A stretch of 64,000 bases of DNA from Streptomyces sp. HSG2 (lineage in GTDB: Bacteria; Actinomycetota; Actinomycetes; Streptomycetales; Streptomycetaceae). Positions 47,283 to 57,015 of this stretch are shown piece after piece. Position 1 is the stretch's first letter; every line of letters begins with the position of its first letter. Made by a program: the position numbers and the translations under genes. The stretch covers positions 1,860,001 to 1,924,000 of the forward strand of contig NZ_CP066801.1 of assembly GCF_016598575.1 (NCBI RefSeq), in the 5' to 3' direction. The notes beneath the pieces are model-generated. The model had not been told where the DNA came from. It made no database searches and was given only the letters and a program-made list of their open reading frames with translations.

Positions 47283-47288
47283 GGGTAC
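47283..47288 (+). promoter_or_regulatory. SigB-family type -10 (GGGTAC) upstream of the sigma gene
   Basis: GGGTAC matches the -10 of promoters read by the stress sigma factors of this family (GGGTAY), about 95 bp upstream of the sigma ATG. The -35 (GTTT-like) is not clear. Autoregulation would be the reading. Confidence 0.35.
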
Positions 47289-47382
47289 ACGAAATCGACA
47301 CGGCCGGCTTTGGAGGCGCCGCACACCGCACGTGCACGCAACCGGCTTCGGCAGCCGCATGCCGAGAACGATGGAGGACACC

Positions 47383-48294
47383 ATGTCACCCCGGCTCGAC
47401 GGATCGCCTACCCCCAGAGCGACGTCGACACCCCCTCCGGAACATCTGGATCCCATCGAGCAGCACGATCCCGCCGTCCCGGACGGCGCACTCCTCGGAC
47501 TCCCGGACATCCCGGCCTACGACGAGGTGGCCCCGGCGGACGCTCGGGCCCTGTCCAAGACCCTCTTCGAGCGCCTGGAGTCGCTGGAGGAAGGCACCCA
47601 CGAGCACGCCTACGTCCGCAACACGCTCGTGGAGCTGAATCTCGCGCTGGTGAAGTTCGCCGCCTCCCGGTTCCGTTCGCGCAGCGAACCGATGGAGGAC
47701 ATCGTCCAGGTCGGCACCATCGGCCTGATCAAGGCCATCGACCGGTTCGAGTTGTCCCGCGGCGTGGAGTTCCCCACCTTCGCCATGCCGACCATCATCG
47801 GCGAGATCAAGCGGTTCTTCCGGGACACCTCGTGGTCGGTGCGCGTCCCGCGCCGGCTCCAGGAGCTCCGGCTCGACCTGGCCAAGGCGGGCGACGAACT
47901 GGCCCAGCAGCTCGACCGGGCCCCCACGGTGCAGGAGCTGGCCGAGCGCCTCGGCCTCTCCGAGGACGAGGTCGTGGAGGGCATGGCCGCTTCCAACGCC
48001 TACACCGCCGCCTCGCTCGACGCCCAGCCGGAGGAGGACGACGCCGAGGGCGCGCTGGCGGACCGGATCGGCTACGAGGACCACGGGCTGGAGGGCATCG
48101 AGTACGTCGAGTCGCTCAAGCCGCTGATCGCCGAGCTCTCGCCCCGGGACCGGAAGATCCTCTCCTTCCGCTTCGTCGCGGGCATGACGCAGTCGGAGAT
48201 CGGCGAGGAACTGGGGATCTCCCAGATGCACGTCTCCCGCCTGCTGTCCCGCACGCTCAGACGACTGCGCAAGGGCCTGACCGTCGTGGATTGA
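47383..48294 (+). CDS. sigI: SigB/SigF/SigG-family alternative sigma factor (SigI-like)
   Basis: A 303-residue group 3 sigma-70. Region 2 (LVKFAASRFRSRSEPMEDIV, GTIGLIKAIDRFELSRGVEF), region 3 (RVPRRLQELRLDLAKAGDEL) and region 4 (SPRDRKILSFRFVAGMTQSE with helix-turn-helix GEELGISQMHVSRLLSRTL) are all intact. The ATG at 47383 has GGAGG 5 nt upstream; ATG 47371 is an in-frame alternative. Divergent from its anti-sigma and antagonist genes. Confidence 0.93.
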   Translation: MSPRLDGSPTPRATSTPPPEHLDPIEQHDPAVPDGALLGLPDIPAYDEVAPADARALSKTLFERLESLEEGTHEHAYVRNTLVELNLALVKFAASRFRSRSEPMEDIVQVGTIGLIKAIDRFELSRGVEFPTFAMPTIIGEIKRFFRDTSWSVRVPRRLQELRLDLAKAGDELAQQLDRAPTVQELAERLGLSEDEVVEGMAASNAYTAASLDAQPEEDDAEGALADRIGYEDHGLEGIEYVESLKPLIAELSPRDRKILSFRFVAGMTQSEIGEELGISQMHVSRLLSRTLRRLRKGLTVVD

Positions 48295-48414
48295 CCGCCT
48301 GGGCGCGACGCTCTTCGCGGGGGCGGCGGGAGTCCGGACAGCGCCGGCGCGAGGCCGGGTCCGGAGTCCGGACCGCCCCTCGCGCTTCCCCGTCTTCTCT
48401 CCGGCGCCCCACGC

Positions 48415-49590
48415 TCAGACCACCCTCGCCCCACGCCGCCACACGGCCCGGACCAGGGGAACGCCGGGGCGGTAGGCGAGGTGGACGTGGCTCGGGGCGT
48501 CGAGCAGGATCAGGTCCGCGCGGGCGCCGGGTCCGAGACGACCGACGTCGTCCCTGCGCAGGGCCCGCGCGCCGCCCGCGGTGGCGGCCCAGACCGCCTC
48601 GTCGGGCGTCATGCCCATGTCCCGGACCGCCAGCGCGACGCAGAACGGCACCGAGGACGTGAAGGAAGAGCCCGGATTGCAGTCGGTCGACAGTGCGACG
48701 GTCACGCCGGCGTCCAGGAGCCGGCGGGCGTCGGGCCACTCGGCCCGGGTGGAGAACTCCGCACCCGGCAGCAGCGTGGCCACTGTGTCACCGTGTGCCA
48801 GGGCGTCCACGTCGGCGTCGGTCAGGTGGGTGCAGTGGTCGGCGCTGGCCGCGTCGAGCTCGACCGCGAGACGGACCCCGGGCCCGGCCGAGAGCTGGTT
48901 GGCGTGGACACGTGGCAGGAGGCCCCGGGCCCGGCCGGCGGCGAGGACGGCGCGGGCCTGGTCGCCGTCGAAGGCACCCCGCTCGCAGAAGACGTCGATC
49001 CAGCGGGCGTGCGGCGCGCAGGCGTCGAGCATCTCCCCGGTGACCAGCGCGACGTAGGCGGCGGGGTCGTCGGCCAGCTCGGGCGGGACGACGTGGGCGC
49101 CGAGGAAGGTCACCTCGTCGGTGTGCCGTGCGGCGACGCGCAGCGCGCGCGCCTCGTCGGCGACGGTCAACCCGTAGCCCGACTTGGTCTCCAGTGTGGT
49201 CGTGCCCTGGCGGAGGGCTTCCGCGAGATGACGGGTGAGAGTCGCCTCCAGCCGCTCGTCGCTCGCGGCGCGGGTGGCCGCCACGGTGGTGCGGATACCG
49301 CCGACCGAGTACGGGCGGCCCGACATGCGGGCGGCGAACTCCTCCGTGCGGTCGCCCGCGAACAGCAGGTGGGAGTGCGAGTCCACGAAGCCCGGCAGGA
49401 CGGCCCCGCCCCCGGCGTCCACGCGGCGGTCGGCGGCGGGCGCCGCGGTCGTGGCACCGACCCAGGCGACACTCCCGCCCTCCAGGACGACGGCCGCGTT
49501 CCGCACGGTTCCCAGCGGGGAACCGTCGCCCAGTGACGGGTCGTTGGTGACGAGGGTGCCGATGTCGGTGACGACCGTGCTGCCGCTCAA
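48415..49590 (-). CDS. hutI: imidazolonepropionase
   Basis: A 391-residue metal-dependent amidohydrolase that opens imidazolonepropionate to N-formiminoglutamate, the third step of histidine breakdown. Metal ligands: [14 protein letters not shown] (HxH), [15 protein letters not shown] and [13 protein letters not shown] (Asp). KSGYGL is the substrate loop. TTG 49590 is chosen because GGAGG lies 6 nt before it and it begins the family N-terminus. It follows hutF (85-bp gap) at the 3' end of the hut operon. Confidence 0.94.
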   Translation of the reverse strand: MSGSTVVTDIGTLVTNDPSLGDGSPLGTVRNAAVVLEGGSVAWVGATTAAPAADRRVDAGGGAVLPGFVDSHSHLLFAGDRTEEFAARMSGRPYSVGGIRTTVAATRAASDERLEATLTRHLAEALRQGTTTLETKSGYGLTVADEARALRVAARHTDEVTFLGAHVVPPELADDPAAYVALVTGEMLDACAPHARWIDVFCERGAFDGDQARAVLAAGRARGLLPRVHANQLSAGPGVRLAVELDAASADHCTHLTDADVDALAHGDTVATLLPGAEFSTRAEWPDARRLLDAGVTVALSTDCNPGSSFTSSVPFCVALAVRDMGMTPDEAVWAATAGGARALRRDDVGRLGPGARADLILLDAPSHVHLAYRPGVPLVRAVWRRGARVV

Positions 49591-49675
49591 CGCGAACCTC
49601 CGAGGAAACCCGCGGCCCGCGCCCCGGGGTGGAAGGAAGTCCGCCGCCGTCGACGGGGACATCGGGGTGGGCCGC

Positions 49676-51019
49676 TCACGCGCGCAACGCCCGGATCGCA
49701 CGGGACAGCTCTGCCGGCACGTCGTGCACGAGCGTGTGCGCCCCGTCCCGGACGACGTGCCTGCCCGCCACGACCGTGTGCCGCACGTCCGCCGCCGTCG
49801 CCGCGAACACGGCGATCTCGGCGCCCAGTCGGGGCGGCGGCCCGGCCGTCCTGACCGAGTCCAACGAGATCGTGGTCAGGTCGGCGCGGGCGCCGGACTC
49901 CATGACTCCGACGTCCCCCCAGCCGAGCGCGGCGTGGCCGTCGACGGTGGCGGCCCGCAGCAGCGCGGCGGCCGTCCAGTGGCCGCGGGCGCGGGTGCGC
50001 AGCCGCTCGTGGAGTTCCATCGCGCGGGCCTCCTCGAAGAGGTCGACCACGGCGTGGCTGTCGGAGCCCAGGGACAGCGGCGACCCCGCCCGTCGCAGGG
50101 CGCTCGCCGGACCGATGCCGTCGGCGAGGTCGCGTTCCGTGGTCGGACACAGGCACGCCCCGGTCCCGCTGCCGCCGAGCAGGGCGACGTCGGCGTCGGT
50201 GAGGTGGGTGCCGTGCACCGCCGTGGCTCGCGGCCCGAGAACCCCGTGATCGGCGAGGAGCCGGGCCGGCGTCCGGCCATGGGCGGCCAGGCACGCCTCG
50301 TTCTCGGCGACCTGCTCGGACAGGTGGACGTGGAGCGGCGCGCCCCGTTCCGCGGCCCAGCGGGCCACCGTCCCCAACTGGTCGGCGGGGACGGCCCGCA
50401 CCGAGTGCGCCGCAGCCCCGATCCGGGCGTGCTCTCGGTCCACCAGACCGGAGCAGCGCTCCGCCCAGTCCTCGGCGGTCCCGTCGTGGAAGCGGAGTTG
50501 GTGACGCCCAGGGGGCTCGCCGAAGCCGGCGGACAGATAGCAGGCGTCCAGCAGGGTGAGGCGGACGCCGGCGTCGGCGGCGGCCTGGATCAACGCCTCC
50601 CCCATGACGTTCGGCTCGGCGTACGGCTTCCCGCCGGGAGCGTGGTGCACGTAGTGGAACTCCCCCACCGAGGTGATCCCGGCCAGGGCCATCTCCGCGT
50701 ACACGGCGCGGGCCAGGCGGTGGTAGCTCTCCGGGGTCAGTCGTTCGGCGACGGCGTACATGACCTCGCGCCAGGTCCAGAAGGTGCCGGAGCCGACCTG
50801 GACGGTGCCGCGCAGGGCCCGGTGGAAGGCGTGGCTGTGGACGTCGGCCAACCCCGGAAGCGTCAGCCCGCGCAGGACCTCCGCGCCGGACGGCGGCGCC
50901 TCGACGTCGGTGCGGACCGCCGTGAAGCGCCCGTCGGCCACCTCCACGGCCACCCCGGGCTCCACATGGGTGCCGAGCCAGCCGTGCTCCAGCCAGTAGA
51001 CGCGCGGCGGGGCGGTCAT
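49676..51019 (-). CDS. hutF: formimidoylglutamate deiminase
   Basis: A 447-residue amidohydrolase converting N-formiminoglutamate to N-formylglutamate and ammonia. Motifs: [15 protein letters not shown] (HxH plus substrate Arg), [40 protein letters not shown] and [16 protein letters not shown]. An adjacent GTG codon at 51022 is also possible; GGGGAGG lies just upstream. Its presence shows the formylglutamate branch is used rather than direct HutG formiminoglutamase. Confidence 0.93.
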   Translation of the reverse strand: MTAPPRVYWLEHGWLGTHVEPGVAVEVADGRFTAVRTDVEAPPSGAEVLRGLTLPGLADVHSHAFHRALRGTVQVGSGTFWTWREVMYAVAERLTPESYHRLARAVYAEMALAGITSVGEFHYVHHAPGGKPYAEPNVMGEALIQAAADAGVRLTLLDACYLSAGFGEPPGRHQLRFHDGTAEDWAERCSGLVDREHARIGAAAHSVRAVPADQLGTVARWAAERGAPLHVHLSEQVAENEACLAAHGRTPARLLADHGVLGPRATAVHGTHLTDADVALLGGSGTGACLCPTTERDLADGIGPASALRRAGSPLSLGSDSHAVVDLFEEARAMELHERLRTRARGHWTAAALLRAATVDGHAALGWGDVGVMESGARADLTTISLDSVRTAGPPPRLGAEIAVFAATAADVRHTVVAGRHVVRDGAHTLVHDVPAELSRAIRALRA

Positions 51020-51194
51020 CACGCCTCCCCGGGGGCCACCGAGGCCCGCATGCCGGGAAGGGGACCCCGCTCGCCCGGACCGAACCTCCGACCGGCGCGG
51101 CGAAGGCCCGGCCGGAGGTTCCCCGAAGGGGGCTTGGGCCGGGGCGCGCTTCGGGTGGACGGTGGGCGACGGAGAGGGCGTTCACCTGCGGGCA

Positions 51195-52418
51195 TCACGT
51201 GCGGGCCAGTCCTTCCAGTACGTCGGCGAGCGCCAGGACCCCCGCCACGCAGTCGTCCTCGGCGGCGAACTCGGCCGGGGAGTGGGACACCCCCGTGGGG
51301 TTGCGCACGAACAGCATGGCCGTCGGGACCGCCCCGGAGAGGACTCCGGCGTCGTGTCCGGCCCCGGTGCCCAGCACCGGCACCCGGCGGGAGGGGTCGG
51401 CGTCCCGGGCCAGGAGGCGGACCAGCGCGTCCCGCAGGCCGTGGTCGAAGTCGACGAGGGGGGTGAGGGACTCGCGTGCCACGTCGAGGGCGACGCCGTG
51501 GGCCGCGGCGTGGCGCCGGGCGGCCCGCTCCACGGCGCCGACGAGGGTGTCGAGGGTGTCCGGAGCCGGCGCGCGGGCGTCGAGCCAGCCGCGCACGAGG
51601 GAGGGGACGGCGTTGACGCCGTTCGGCTCGACGGCGACCTTGCCGAACGTGGCGACGGCACCCGTCCGTTCCGCCTCCCGGCGGGCCGCGAGGACGGTCT
51701 CGGCGTAACCGATCATGGGGTCGTGTCGGTCGGCCAGGCGGGTGGTGCCGGCGTGGTTGGCCTCGCCCCGGAAGTCGAACCGCCACCGACCGTGCGGCCA
51801 GATGGCCGACGCGACGCCGACGGGGTCGCCGGTGAGTTCCAGAGCGCGCCCCTGCTCGACGTGGAGTTCGACGAAGGCCCCGATCCTCGCGAGCCGCTCC
51901 GGATCGGGGCCGATGGCGTCGGGGTCCTGACCGGCGGCCTCCATCGCCCGGGGGAGGGTGACGCCGTCCCCGTCGGTCAGCCGGCGGGCGCGCTCGGCGT
52001 CCAGCGCGCCGGTGAGAAGCCGGGACCCCAGGCAGGCCGGACCGAAGCGGGCCCCCTCCTCCTCGGCGAAGTTGACGATGCCGAGGGGCCTGCGGAGCAC
52101 GGCGCCCCGGGAGCGGAGTTCGTCGAGGGCGGCGAAGGCGGACACCACCCCGAGCGGGCCGTCGAAGGCCCCACCGTCCGGCACCGAGTCGAGATGCGAT
52201 CCGGTGACGACGGCGTCACCCCGGGCCGGGTCGCCGAGCCAGGCCCACTGGTTGCCGTTGCGGTCCGTCTCCTGGGACAGCCCCCGCTCCCCCGCCTGCC
52301 GGACGAACCAGGCACGGCATTCCGCGTCTGCGGCGGTCCAGCCGAACCGCCGGTAGCCGCCGGTGGCGGAGGAACGGCCGACCGGGAGAAGCTCCGCCCA
52401 CATTCCGTGGAAGCTCAC
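51195..52418 (-). CDS. M20-family amidohydrolase (allantoate amidohydrolase type) in the hut operon
   Basis: A 407-residue binuclear zinc amidase of the hydantoinase/carbamoylase family. Ligands and catalytic residues are all present: [19 protein letters not shown] (His, Asp), [20 protein letters not shown] (catalytic Glu and ligand), [11 protein letters not shown] (His) and [13 protein letters not shown] (His). The dimerisation loop is [17 protein letters not shown]. Families like this hydrolyse allantoate, ureidopropionate or N-carbamoyl amino acids. It is coupled to hutU by a GTGA overlap and precedes hutF. No hutG homologue is seen, so it may deformylate N-formylglutamate here. Confidence 0.88.
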   Translation of the reverse strand: MSFHGMWAELLPVGRSSATGGYRRFGWTAADAECRAWFVRQAGERGLSQETDRNGNQWAWLGDPARGDAVVTGSHLDSVPDGGAFDGPLGVVSAFAALDELRSRGAVLRRPLGIVNFAEEEGARFGPACLGSRLLTGALDAERARRLTDGDGVTLPRAMEAAGQDPDAIGPDPERLARIGAFVELHVEQGRALELTGDPVGVASAIWPHGRWRFDFRGEANHAGTTRLADRHDPMIGYAETVLAARREAERTGAVATFGKVAVEPNGVNAVPSLVRGWLDARAPAPDTLDTLVGAVERAARRHAAAHGVALDVARESLTPLVDFDHGLRDALVRLLARDADPSRRVPVLGTGAGHDAGVLSGAVPTAMLFVRNPTGVSHSPAEFAAEDDCVAGVLALADVLEGLART

Positions 52419-54079
52419 CCCGCGTCCCCCTCGCGCATCGGCACGCGGACGCCGCGTTCCCTCGCCACGGCGTCCGCGCGTTCGTAGCCGGCGTCGACGT
52501 GGCGGACGACGCCCATACCGGGGTCGTTGGTGAGCACCCGGCGGATCTTCTCCCCGGCGAGCGCCGTGCCGTCCGCGACGGTGACCTGGCCGGCGTGGAT
52601 CGACCGGCCCATGCCGACGCCTCCGCCGTGGTGCACGGAGACCCAGGAGGCACCGGAGGCCACGTTGACCATGGCGTTGAGCAGCGGCCAGTCGGCGATG
52701 GCGTCGGAGCCGTCGAGCATCGCCTCGGTCTCGCGGTAAGGGGAGGCGACCGAGCCGCAGTCGAGGTGGTCCCGCCCGATCACGATCGGCGCCGCCAGTT
52801 CCCCGCTCGCCACCATGTCGTTGAACCGCTCGCCGGCCCGGTCCCGCTCTCCGTACCCGAGCCAGCAGATCCGCGCGGGCAGCCCCTGGAACCGAACGCG
52901 CTCGCCGGCCATCCGGATCCACCGCGCCAGCGACTCGTTCTCCGGGAACAGGTCGAGGACGGCCCGGTCGGTCCTGGCGATGTCGGTCGGGTCGCCGGAG
53001 AGGGCCGCCCACCGGAAGGGCCCCTTGCCCTCGCAGAACAGCGGCCGGATGTAGGCGGGCACGAAGCCGGGGAAGGCGAAGGCGCGGTCGTATCCGGCGA
53101 GTCTCGCCTCGCCGCGCAGGGAGTTGCCGTAGTCGAACACCTCGGCGCCCGCGTCGAGGAAGCCCACCATGGCCTCGACGTGCCGTGCCATGGACTCCCG
53201 GGCACGGGCGGTGAATCCGGTCGGGTCCTGGGCGGCGGCGTCCGCCATGTCGGCGAAGTCCACACCGAGGGGCAGGTAGGCCAGCGGGTCGTGGGCGGAG
53301 GTCTGGTCGGTGACGATGTCGATCGGCGCGCCGGTGGCCAGCAGCCCGGGCACCACCTCGGCGGCGTTGCCCAGGACCCCGACGGAGAGCGGCCGGCGGG
53401 CGTCCCTGGCCTCCTCGGCGAGCCGCAGCGCGTGGTCGAGGGAGTCGGCCCGGACGTCGAGGAACCCGTGCGCGAGCCGTCGGTCGATGGCGCGCGGGTC
53501 GCAGTCGACGCAGAGGGCCACACCGTCGTTCATGGTGACGGCGAGCGGCTGGGCGCCACCCATGCCGCCGAGGCCCGCCGTCAGCGTGACGGTCCCGGCG
53601 AGCGTGCCGCCGAACCGCTTGGCGGCGATGGCGGCGAAGGTCTCGTAGGTGCCCTGCAAGATGCCCTGGGTGCCGATGTAGATCCAGGAACCGGCCGTCA
53701 TCTGGCCGTACATCGTCAGCCCGAGCGCCTCCAGCCGGCGGAACTCGTCCCAGTTCGCCCAGTCGCCGACGAGGTTGGAGTTGGCGATGAGGACGCGGGG
53801 GGCCCACTCGTGGGTCCGCAGGACGCCGACCGGCCGACCGGACTGGACCAGCATCGTCTCGTCCTCGCGGAGGGACTCCAGGGTGCGGACCATGGCGTCG
53901 AAGGAGCGCCAGTCGCGCGCCGCCTTGCCGCTGCCGCCGTAGACGACCAGGCGGTCGGGGTGCTCGGCGACCTCCGGGTCCAGGTTGTTCCGCAACATGC
54001 GCAGGGCGGCCTCCTGGGGCCACCCCCGCGCGGTCCGCCGGCCGCCGCGGGGCGCTCGGACTGACCGGGGTCCTGACAT
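52415..54079 (-). CDS. hutU: urocanate hydratase
   Basis: A 554-residue NAD-containing enzyme turning urocanate into imidazolonepropionate. Hallmarks: the NAD loop [60 protein letters not shown] with the active-site Cys-region change typical of the family, and [21 protein letters not shown] lies 6 nt before ATG 54079. First gene of the hut operon (hutU, M20 amidase, hutF, hutI); histidine ammonia-lyase is not in the window. Confidence 0.96.
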   Translation of the reverse strand: MSGPRSVRAPRGGRRTARGWPQEAALRMLRNNLDPEVAEHPDRLVVYGGSGKAARDWRSFDAMVRTLESLREDETMLVQSGRPVGVLRTHEWAPRVLIANSNLVGDWANWDEFRRLEALGLTMYGQMTAGSWIYIGTQGILQGTYETFAAIAAKRFGGTLAGTVTLTAGLGGMGGAQPLAVTMNDGVALCVDCDPRAIDRRLAHGFLDVRADSLDHALRLAEEARDARRPLSVGVLGNAAEVVPGLLATGAPIDIVTDQTSAHDPLAYLPLGVDFADMADAAAQDPTGFTARARESMARHVEAMVGFLDAGAEVFDYGNSLRGEARLAGYDRAFAFPGFVPAYIRPLFCEGKGPFRWAALSGDPTDIARTDRAVLDLFPENESLARWIRMAGERVRFQGLPARICWLGYGERDRAGERFNDMVASGELAAPIVIGRDHLDCGSVASPYRETEAMLDGSDAIADWPLLNAMVNVASGASWVSVHHGGGVGMGRSIHAGQVTVADGTALAGEKIRRVLTNDPGMGVVRHVDAGYERADAVARERGVRVPMREGDAG

Positions 54080-54140
54080 GGGCTGCCTCCTGATGGCCCG
54101 CTCACCGCGGGACGGCCGAACCGCGCACTCGGATATTCAC

Positions 54141-54169
54141 ATCCTGTACCGCTGAATAGAACCAGTCAA
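54141..54169 (-). promoter_or_regulatory. hut operon promoter with overlapping inverted repeat
   Basis: Minus strand -35 TTGACT (54169-54164), 17 nt, -10 CAGGAT (54146-54141), about 60 bp before hutU. The inverted repeat TATTCA-N13-TGAATA (54134-54158) covers the -10, a natural place for repressor binding. Confidence 0.6.
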
Positions 54170-54220
54170 TACGGGGGTCGGGGCCGGCGAGGACCTCCCC
54201 CGGGTGTTTCGCTGGGACGC

Positions 54221-55657
54221 ATGGAGAGCGGCGAGGCGGACACCCGAGGGCCCGCGAGCGACCGCCCGCCGCCCGCCCCGGCCGCCGGGGCCGACGCGCG
54301 AAGGGTCGCCCGGCGGGACCGCGCGGTGCGGGCCGCCGTGACACAGAGGCTGCTCGGTCCCGACACCCCGATGGTGGCACTGCTGGACGTGGCCGGCGTC
54401 CGGGAATCGGCGGCCGGTCTACGGGCCGCCTTCGACGCGGTGCTGCCGCCCGGCACTCCCGTGCTGCACACCTTCGCCGTGAAGGCCTCCCCGCTGGTGC
54501 CCGTCCTGCGACTGCTCCGCGACGAGGGAATGGGCGCCGAGGTCGCCGGCCCGGGCGAGCTGGCACTGGCCCGCGCCGCCGGAGTACCACCCGAGCGGAC
54601 GGTGTGGGACTCCCCCGCGAAAACCCCGGCCGACCTGCGCGAGGCGCTGGCCCTCGGCGTCGCCGTCAACGCCGACGGACCCCAGGAGCTGGCGCGCCTC
54701 GACGCGCTGCTGGGGTCGGCCCCCGGTCGCCCGTCCCTCGGCCTGCGGGTGAACCCCCAGGTCGGAGGTGGGTCGATCGAGGCACTCTCGACGGCCACGG
54801 CGACCTCCAAGTTCGGCGTGGCACTCCGCGACGAGGGCGCCCGGGAGTGGGTCGTGCGGGCGTGCCTGCGGCGCCCCTGGCTGACCCGGCTGCACGTCCA
54901 CACGGGCTCCCAGGGCGTGCCGCCCGCCTTGATGGCCGAGGGGGTCCGGCAGACCTGCCTCCTCGCCGAGGAGATCAACGCCAGGGCCGGGCATCGCCGG
55001 ATCGACACTCTCGACATCGGCGGCGGACTGCCGGTGAACTTCGCCTCCGACGCGACCTCCCCCACCTTCGCCGCCTACGCGGACCTCCTGCGCGCCGCCG
55101 TGCCCGACCTCTTCACCGGCCGGTACGCACTGGTGACGGAGTTCGGCCGGTCCCTGCTGGCCAAGCACGGCGTGGTGGTGACCCGTGTGGAGTACACCAA
55201 GCGGGCGGGGGGCAGACGGGTGGCGATCACCCACGCCGGCGTGCAGGTCGCGACGCGCACGGTCTACGCACCGGCGACGTGGCCGCTGCGGATCGTCGCC
55301 TACGACTCCTCCGGGGCGCCCAAGGGCGGCCCGCCGCTGATCCAGGACGTGGCGGGCCCCGCCTGTTTCGCCGGCGACCTGCTGGCCGCGGGCCGCTCGA
55401 TGCCCGAGCTGGAGCCCGGCGACCACGCGGCGGCGCTGGACACCGGGGCCTACTACTTCGCCCACCATTACGCCTACAACTCCCTGGCGCGGCCACCGGT
55501 CCACGGCTACCACGAGGACGCGTCCGGGAGGACACGCTTCGCCGTCGTCCGCGACGCCCAGACCACTCGGGAGATCGTGGCCGAGGCGGGAGGCGACCAC
55601 ACCGACGCGCTCGTGACGGCGGCGACGCACCGGGGGGAGGCGGACTTCGCCGGGTGA
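54221..55657 (+). CDS. fold-type III PLP enzyme, diaminopimelate decarboxylase-like
   Basis: A 478-residue protein of the alanine racemase/DapDC fold. The PLP lysine is in LHTFAVKASPLVPVL (about 87). Also present are HTGSQG, the phosphate-binding TLDIGGGLPVNF and VTEFGRSLLAKHG. The C-terminal active-site stretch is GPACFAGDLLAAG, where true DapDC has C-E-S-G-D; C-F-A-G-D is different, so the substrate is probably not meso-DAP. The N-terminal 45 residues are extra and Pro-rich. Divergent from hutU. Function unknown; decarboxylase or racemase of another amino acid. Confidence 0.75.
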   Translation: MESGEADTRGPASDRPPPAPAAGADARRVARRDRAVRAAVTQRLLGPDTPMVALLDVAGVRESAAGLRAAFDAVLPPGTPVLHTFAVKASPLVPVLRLLRDEGMGAEVAGPGELALARAAGVPPERTVWDSPAKTPADLREALALGVAVNADGPQELARLDALLGSAPGRPSLGLRVNPQVGGGSIEALSTATATSKFGVALRDEGAREWVVRACLRRPWLTRLHVHTGSQGVPPALMAEGVRQTCLLAEEINARAGHRRIDTLDIGGGLPVNFASDATSPTFAAYADLLRAAVPDLFTGRYALVTEFGRSLLAKHGVVVTRVEYTKRAGGRRVAITHAGVQVATRTVYAPATWPLRIVAYDSSGAPKGGPPLIQDVAGPACFAGDLLAAGRSMPELEPGDHAAALDTGAYYFAHHYAYNSLARPPVHGYHEDASGRTRFAVVRDAQTTREIVAEAGGDHTDALVTAATHRGEADFAG

Positions 55658-56204
55658 CGGGCGACGATGCCGAGGAAGAGGCGGTACTCCGACCTACGCC
55701 CGTCGCCGCCGGTCGGCCCACCGATACCGAAATCCGCGCCGTCCAGAGGCACGGTCCGCGCCCGCACACACCCGGCATGACGGTTGGTCAGAACGACGAG
55801 AGTCCAATGCTCACCAGGCCCGAAAACGCACCGCTCCCCCCCGCTCGTCATCGGATTGGGTTCACGTGCCATCCACGCGACAAACGGGGCGAAGCTCCCT
55901 GTACTGCGGGGTACGGCGTGTTCCGCGTATCGGACCTGTTCAGCGACCGACGGATCCGACAGGGGAACCGGATTTCACCGCAAGCGGCCATCGCTTTCCG
56001 GCCGGCGATGCGGTTGCCTCCGCGACGCGTGATGACGGTGTGTCTAGGATGCCGCGCACGACAGGCCACGGACTCCGCCACCGCAGCCACTACCCCTGAC
56101 ACATGACCGCGGCGGGCGCGTGCCACCCGTGTCCGACCTGAACCGCCCGTGCCCCGGGCCTGGTCCGGACAACGACGGATGCCCCCCCAGCGAGGAACCG
56201 GCCC
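55658..56204. other. 547-bp gap without a convincing gene
   Basis: Open frames cross it but have weak third-position GC bias and no recognisable family. The central part (about 55780-56050) is less GC-rich than surrounding genes. TAGGAT (56045-56050) is a plausible rightward -10 for the small gene cluster starting at 56205. Confidence 0.45.
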
Positions 56205-56330
56205 ATGGCCGACGAAATGGTGCGCGCAGCCAAGCGATTCAACAACCCCGCGACGCTGCTGTTCGGCATCGGCGCGCTCGTCCTGACCTGGTTCGTCATC
56301 GCACACCACAAGAAGGGCAACCACTCGTGA
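56205..56330 (+). CDS. small single-span membrane protein
   Basis: A 41-residue protein: MADEMVRAAKRFNNPATLLF, then GIGALVLTWFVIAHHKKGNHS. A short amphipathic start is followed by one transmembrane helix (about 17-34) and a His/Lys tail. Codon use is typical. GAGG lies about 10 nt upstream. Its TGA overlaps the GTG of the next reading frame (GTGA), so the two are coupled. I do not recognise the family; membrane anchoring or partnering of the exported protein next door is inference. Confidence 0.7.
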   Translation: MADEMVRAAKRFNNPATLLFGIGALVLTWFVIAHHKKGNHS

Positions 56331-56470
56331 CCACCCGCCTGTCCCGTCGGCTCGTCCTACGCCGGGCCGCCTTCCTGGCCGCGGGCACCGTCGTCGCCGC
56401 TCAACCGCTCTCCTCCCCTGCCTTCGCGAACCCCACCGGTCCGGAGCCCTCGCGGCTCCGGAGTCGGTGA
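56327..56470 (+). pseudogene. signal-peptide portion of a frame-split exported protein
   Basis: 47 codons from GTG 56327: a Tat-like n-region SRRLVLRRAAF, a hydrophobic core FLAAGTVVAAQPL and a signal peptidase site near SPAFA-NP. A short tail PTGPEPSRLRSR follows and then the stop. By itself it is only a signal peptide. The domain it should export lies in the adjoining frame (56467-57015), so I read this as the 5' part of a gene broken by a frameshift between about 56440 and 56466. A programmed -1 shift or re-initiation at the GTGA is possible. Confidence 0.65.
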
Positions 56471-57015
56471 GACGGGCGCGGGAGCGCAGCGAACGCGCCC
56501 TCAGCGGCGTCCCGTCGGCCAACGGCCGGGAGATGGAGAAGACCGCCGACGCCCACGGACACGTCTACACCCGCCCCGTGCCCGGACTGCCCGTGGAGGG
56601 CGTCCGGGTCCGCATCGGCGACGTCGAGACCCTGCTGGTGCACGTGCTCCGCCGCTTCCACTACGAGGTGGAGGAGCTGCGCCCCGACGACGTGACCGGC
56701 TGGCACAACCCATCCAGGCTCCGCAAGGGGCTCCCCGAGTCCAACCTGGTCTCGGGCACAGCGGTCCGGATCCGCCCCGGCGCCTACCCCGCCGGTGTCC
56801 GCGGCGGGTTCTGGCCCCGGCAGCTGGCGGCGATCCGCAGCATCCTCGACGAGTGCGACGGCGTGGTCCGCTGGGGCGGCGACGACAAGCGCCCGGACGA
56901 GGCATTGTTCTACGTCGCCGTCGCGCCCGGTGACGCACGGCTGCCGCAGCTGGCCGAGAGGATCGTGCGGTGGAACTGGACCCCCGGCCGGGGTGCCGGT
57001 TCCGGCGCGATCTGA
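56467..57015 (+). CDS. M15 (D,D-peptidase)-like domain protein with lost metal ligands; 3' part of a split gene
   Basis: 182 codons from a GTG that overlaps the previous TGA. The fold pattern of M15C-type peptidases is visible: ESNLVSGTAVRIRPGAYPAG, GGFWPRQLAAIRSILDEC, VVRWGGDDKRPDEALFYV. Where active enzymes have H in the S-x-H-x-x-G stretch, D in AxDI and H in DEMHF, this protein has V, R and L, so zinc binding looks abolished. Upstream in this frame, codons read SGALAAPESVRRARERS, implying the original frame continued from a signal peptide. The mature protein would lack a signal if made alone. Confidence 0.65.
   Translation: MRRARERSERALSGVPSANGREMEKTADAHGHVYTRPVPGLPVEGVRVRIGDVETLLVHVLRRFHYEVEELRPDDVTGWHNPSRLRKGLPESNLVSGTAVRIRPGAYPAGVRGGFWPRQLAAIRSILDECDGVVRWGGDDKRPDEALFYVAVAPGDARLPQLAERIVRWNWTPGRGAGSGAI

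Noticed and set aside
54604-56106. Open frame running past the PLP enzyme into 55658-56106, where it could encode an extra protein of about 150 residues.
   Set aside because: Third-position GC is weaker than in nearby genes, there is no recognisable domain or good ribosome site, and the upstream part is an out-of-frame shadow.
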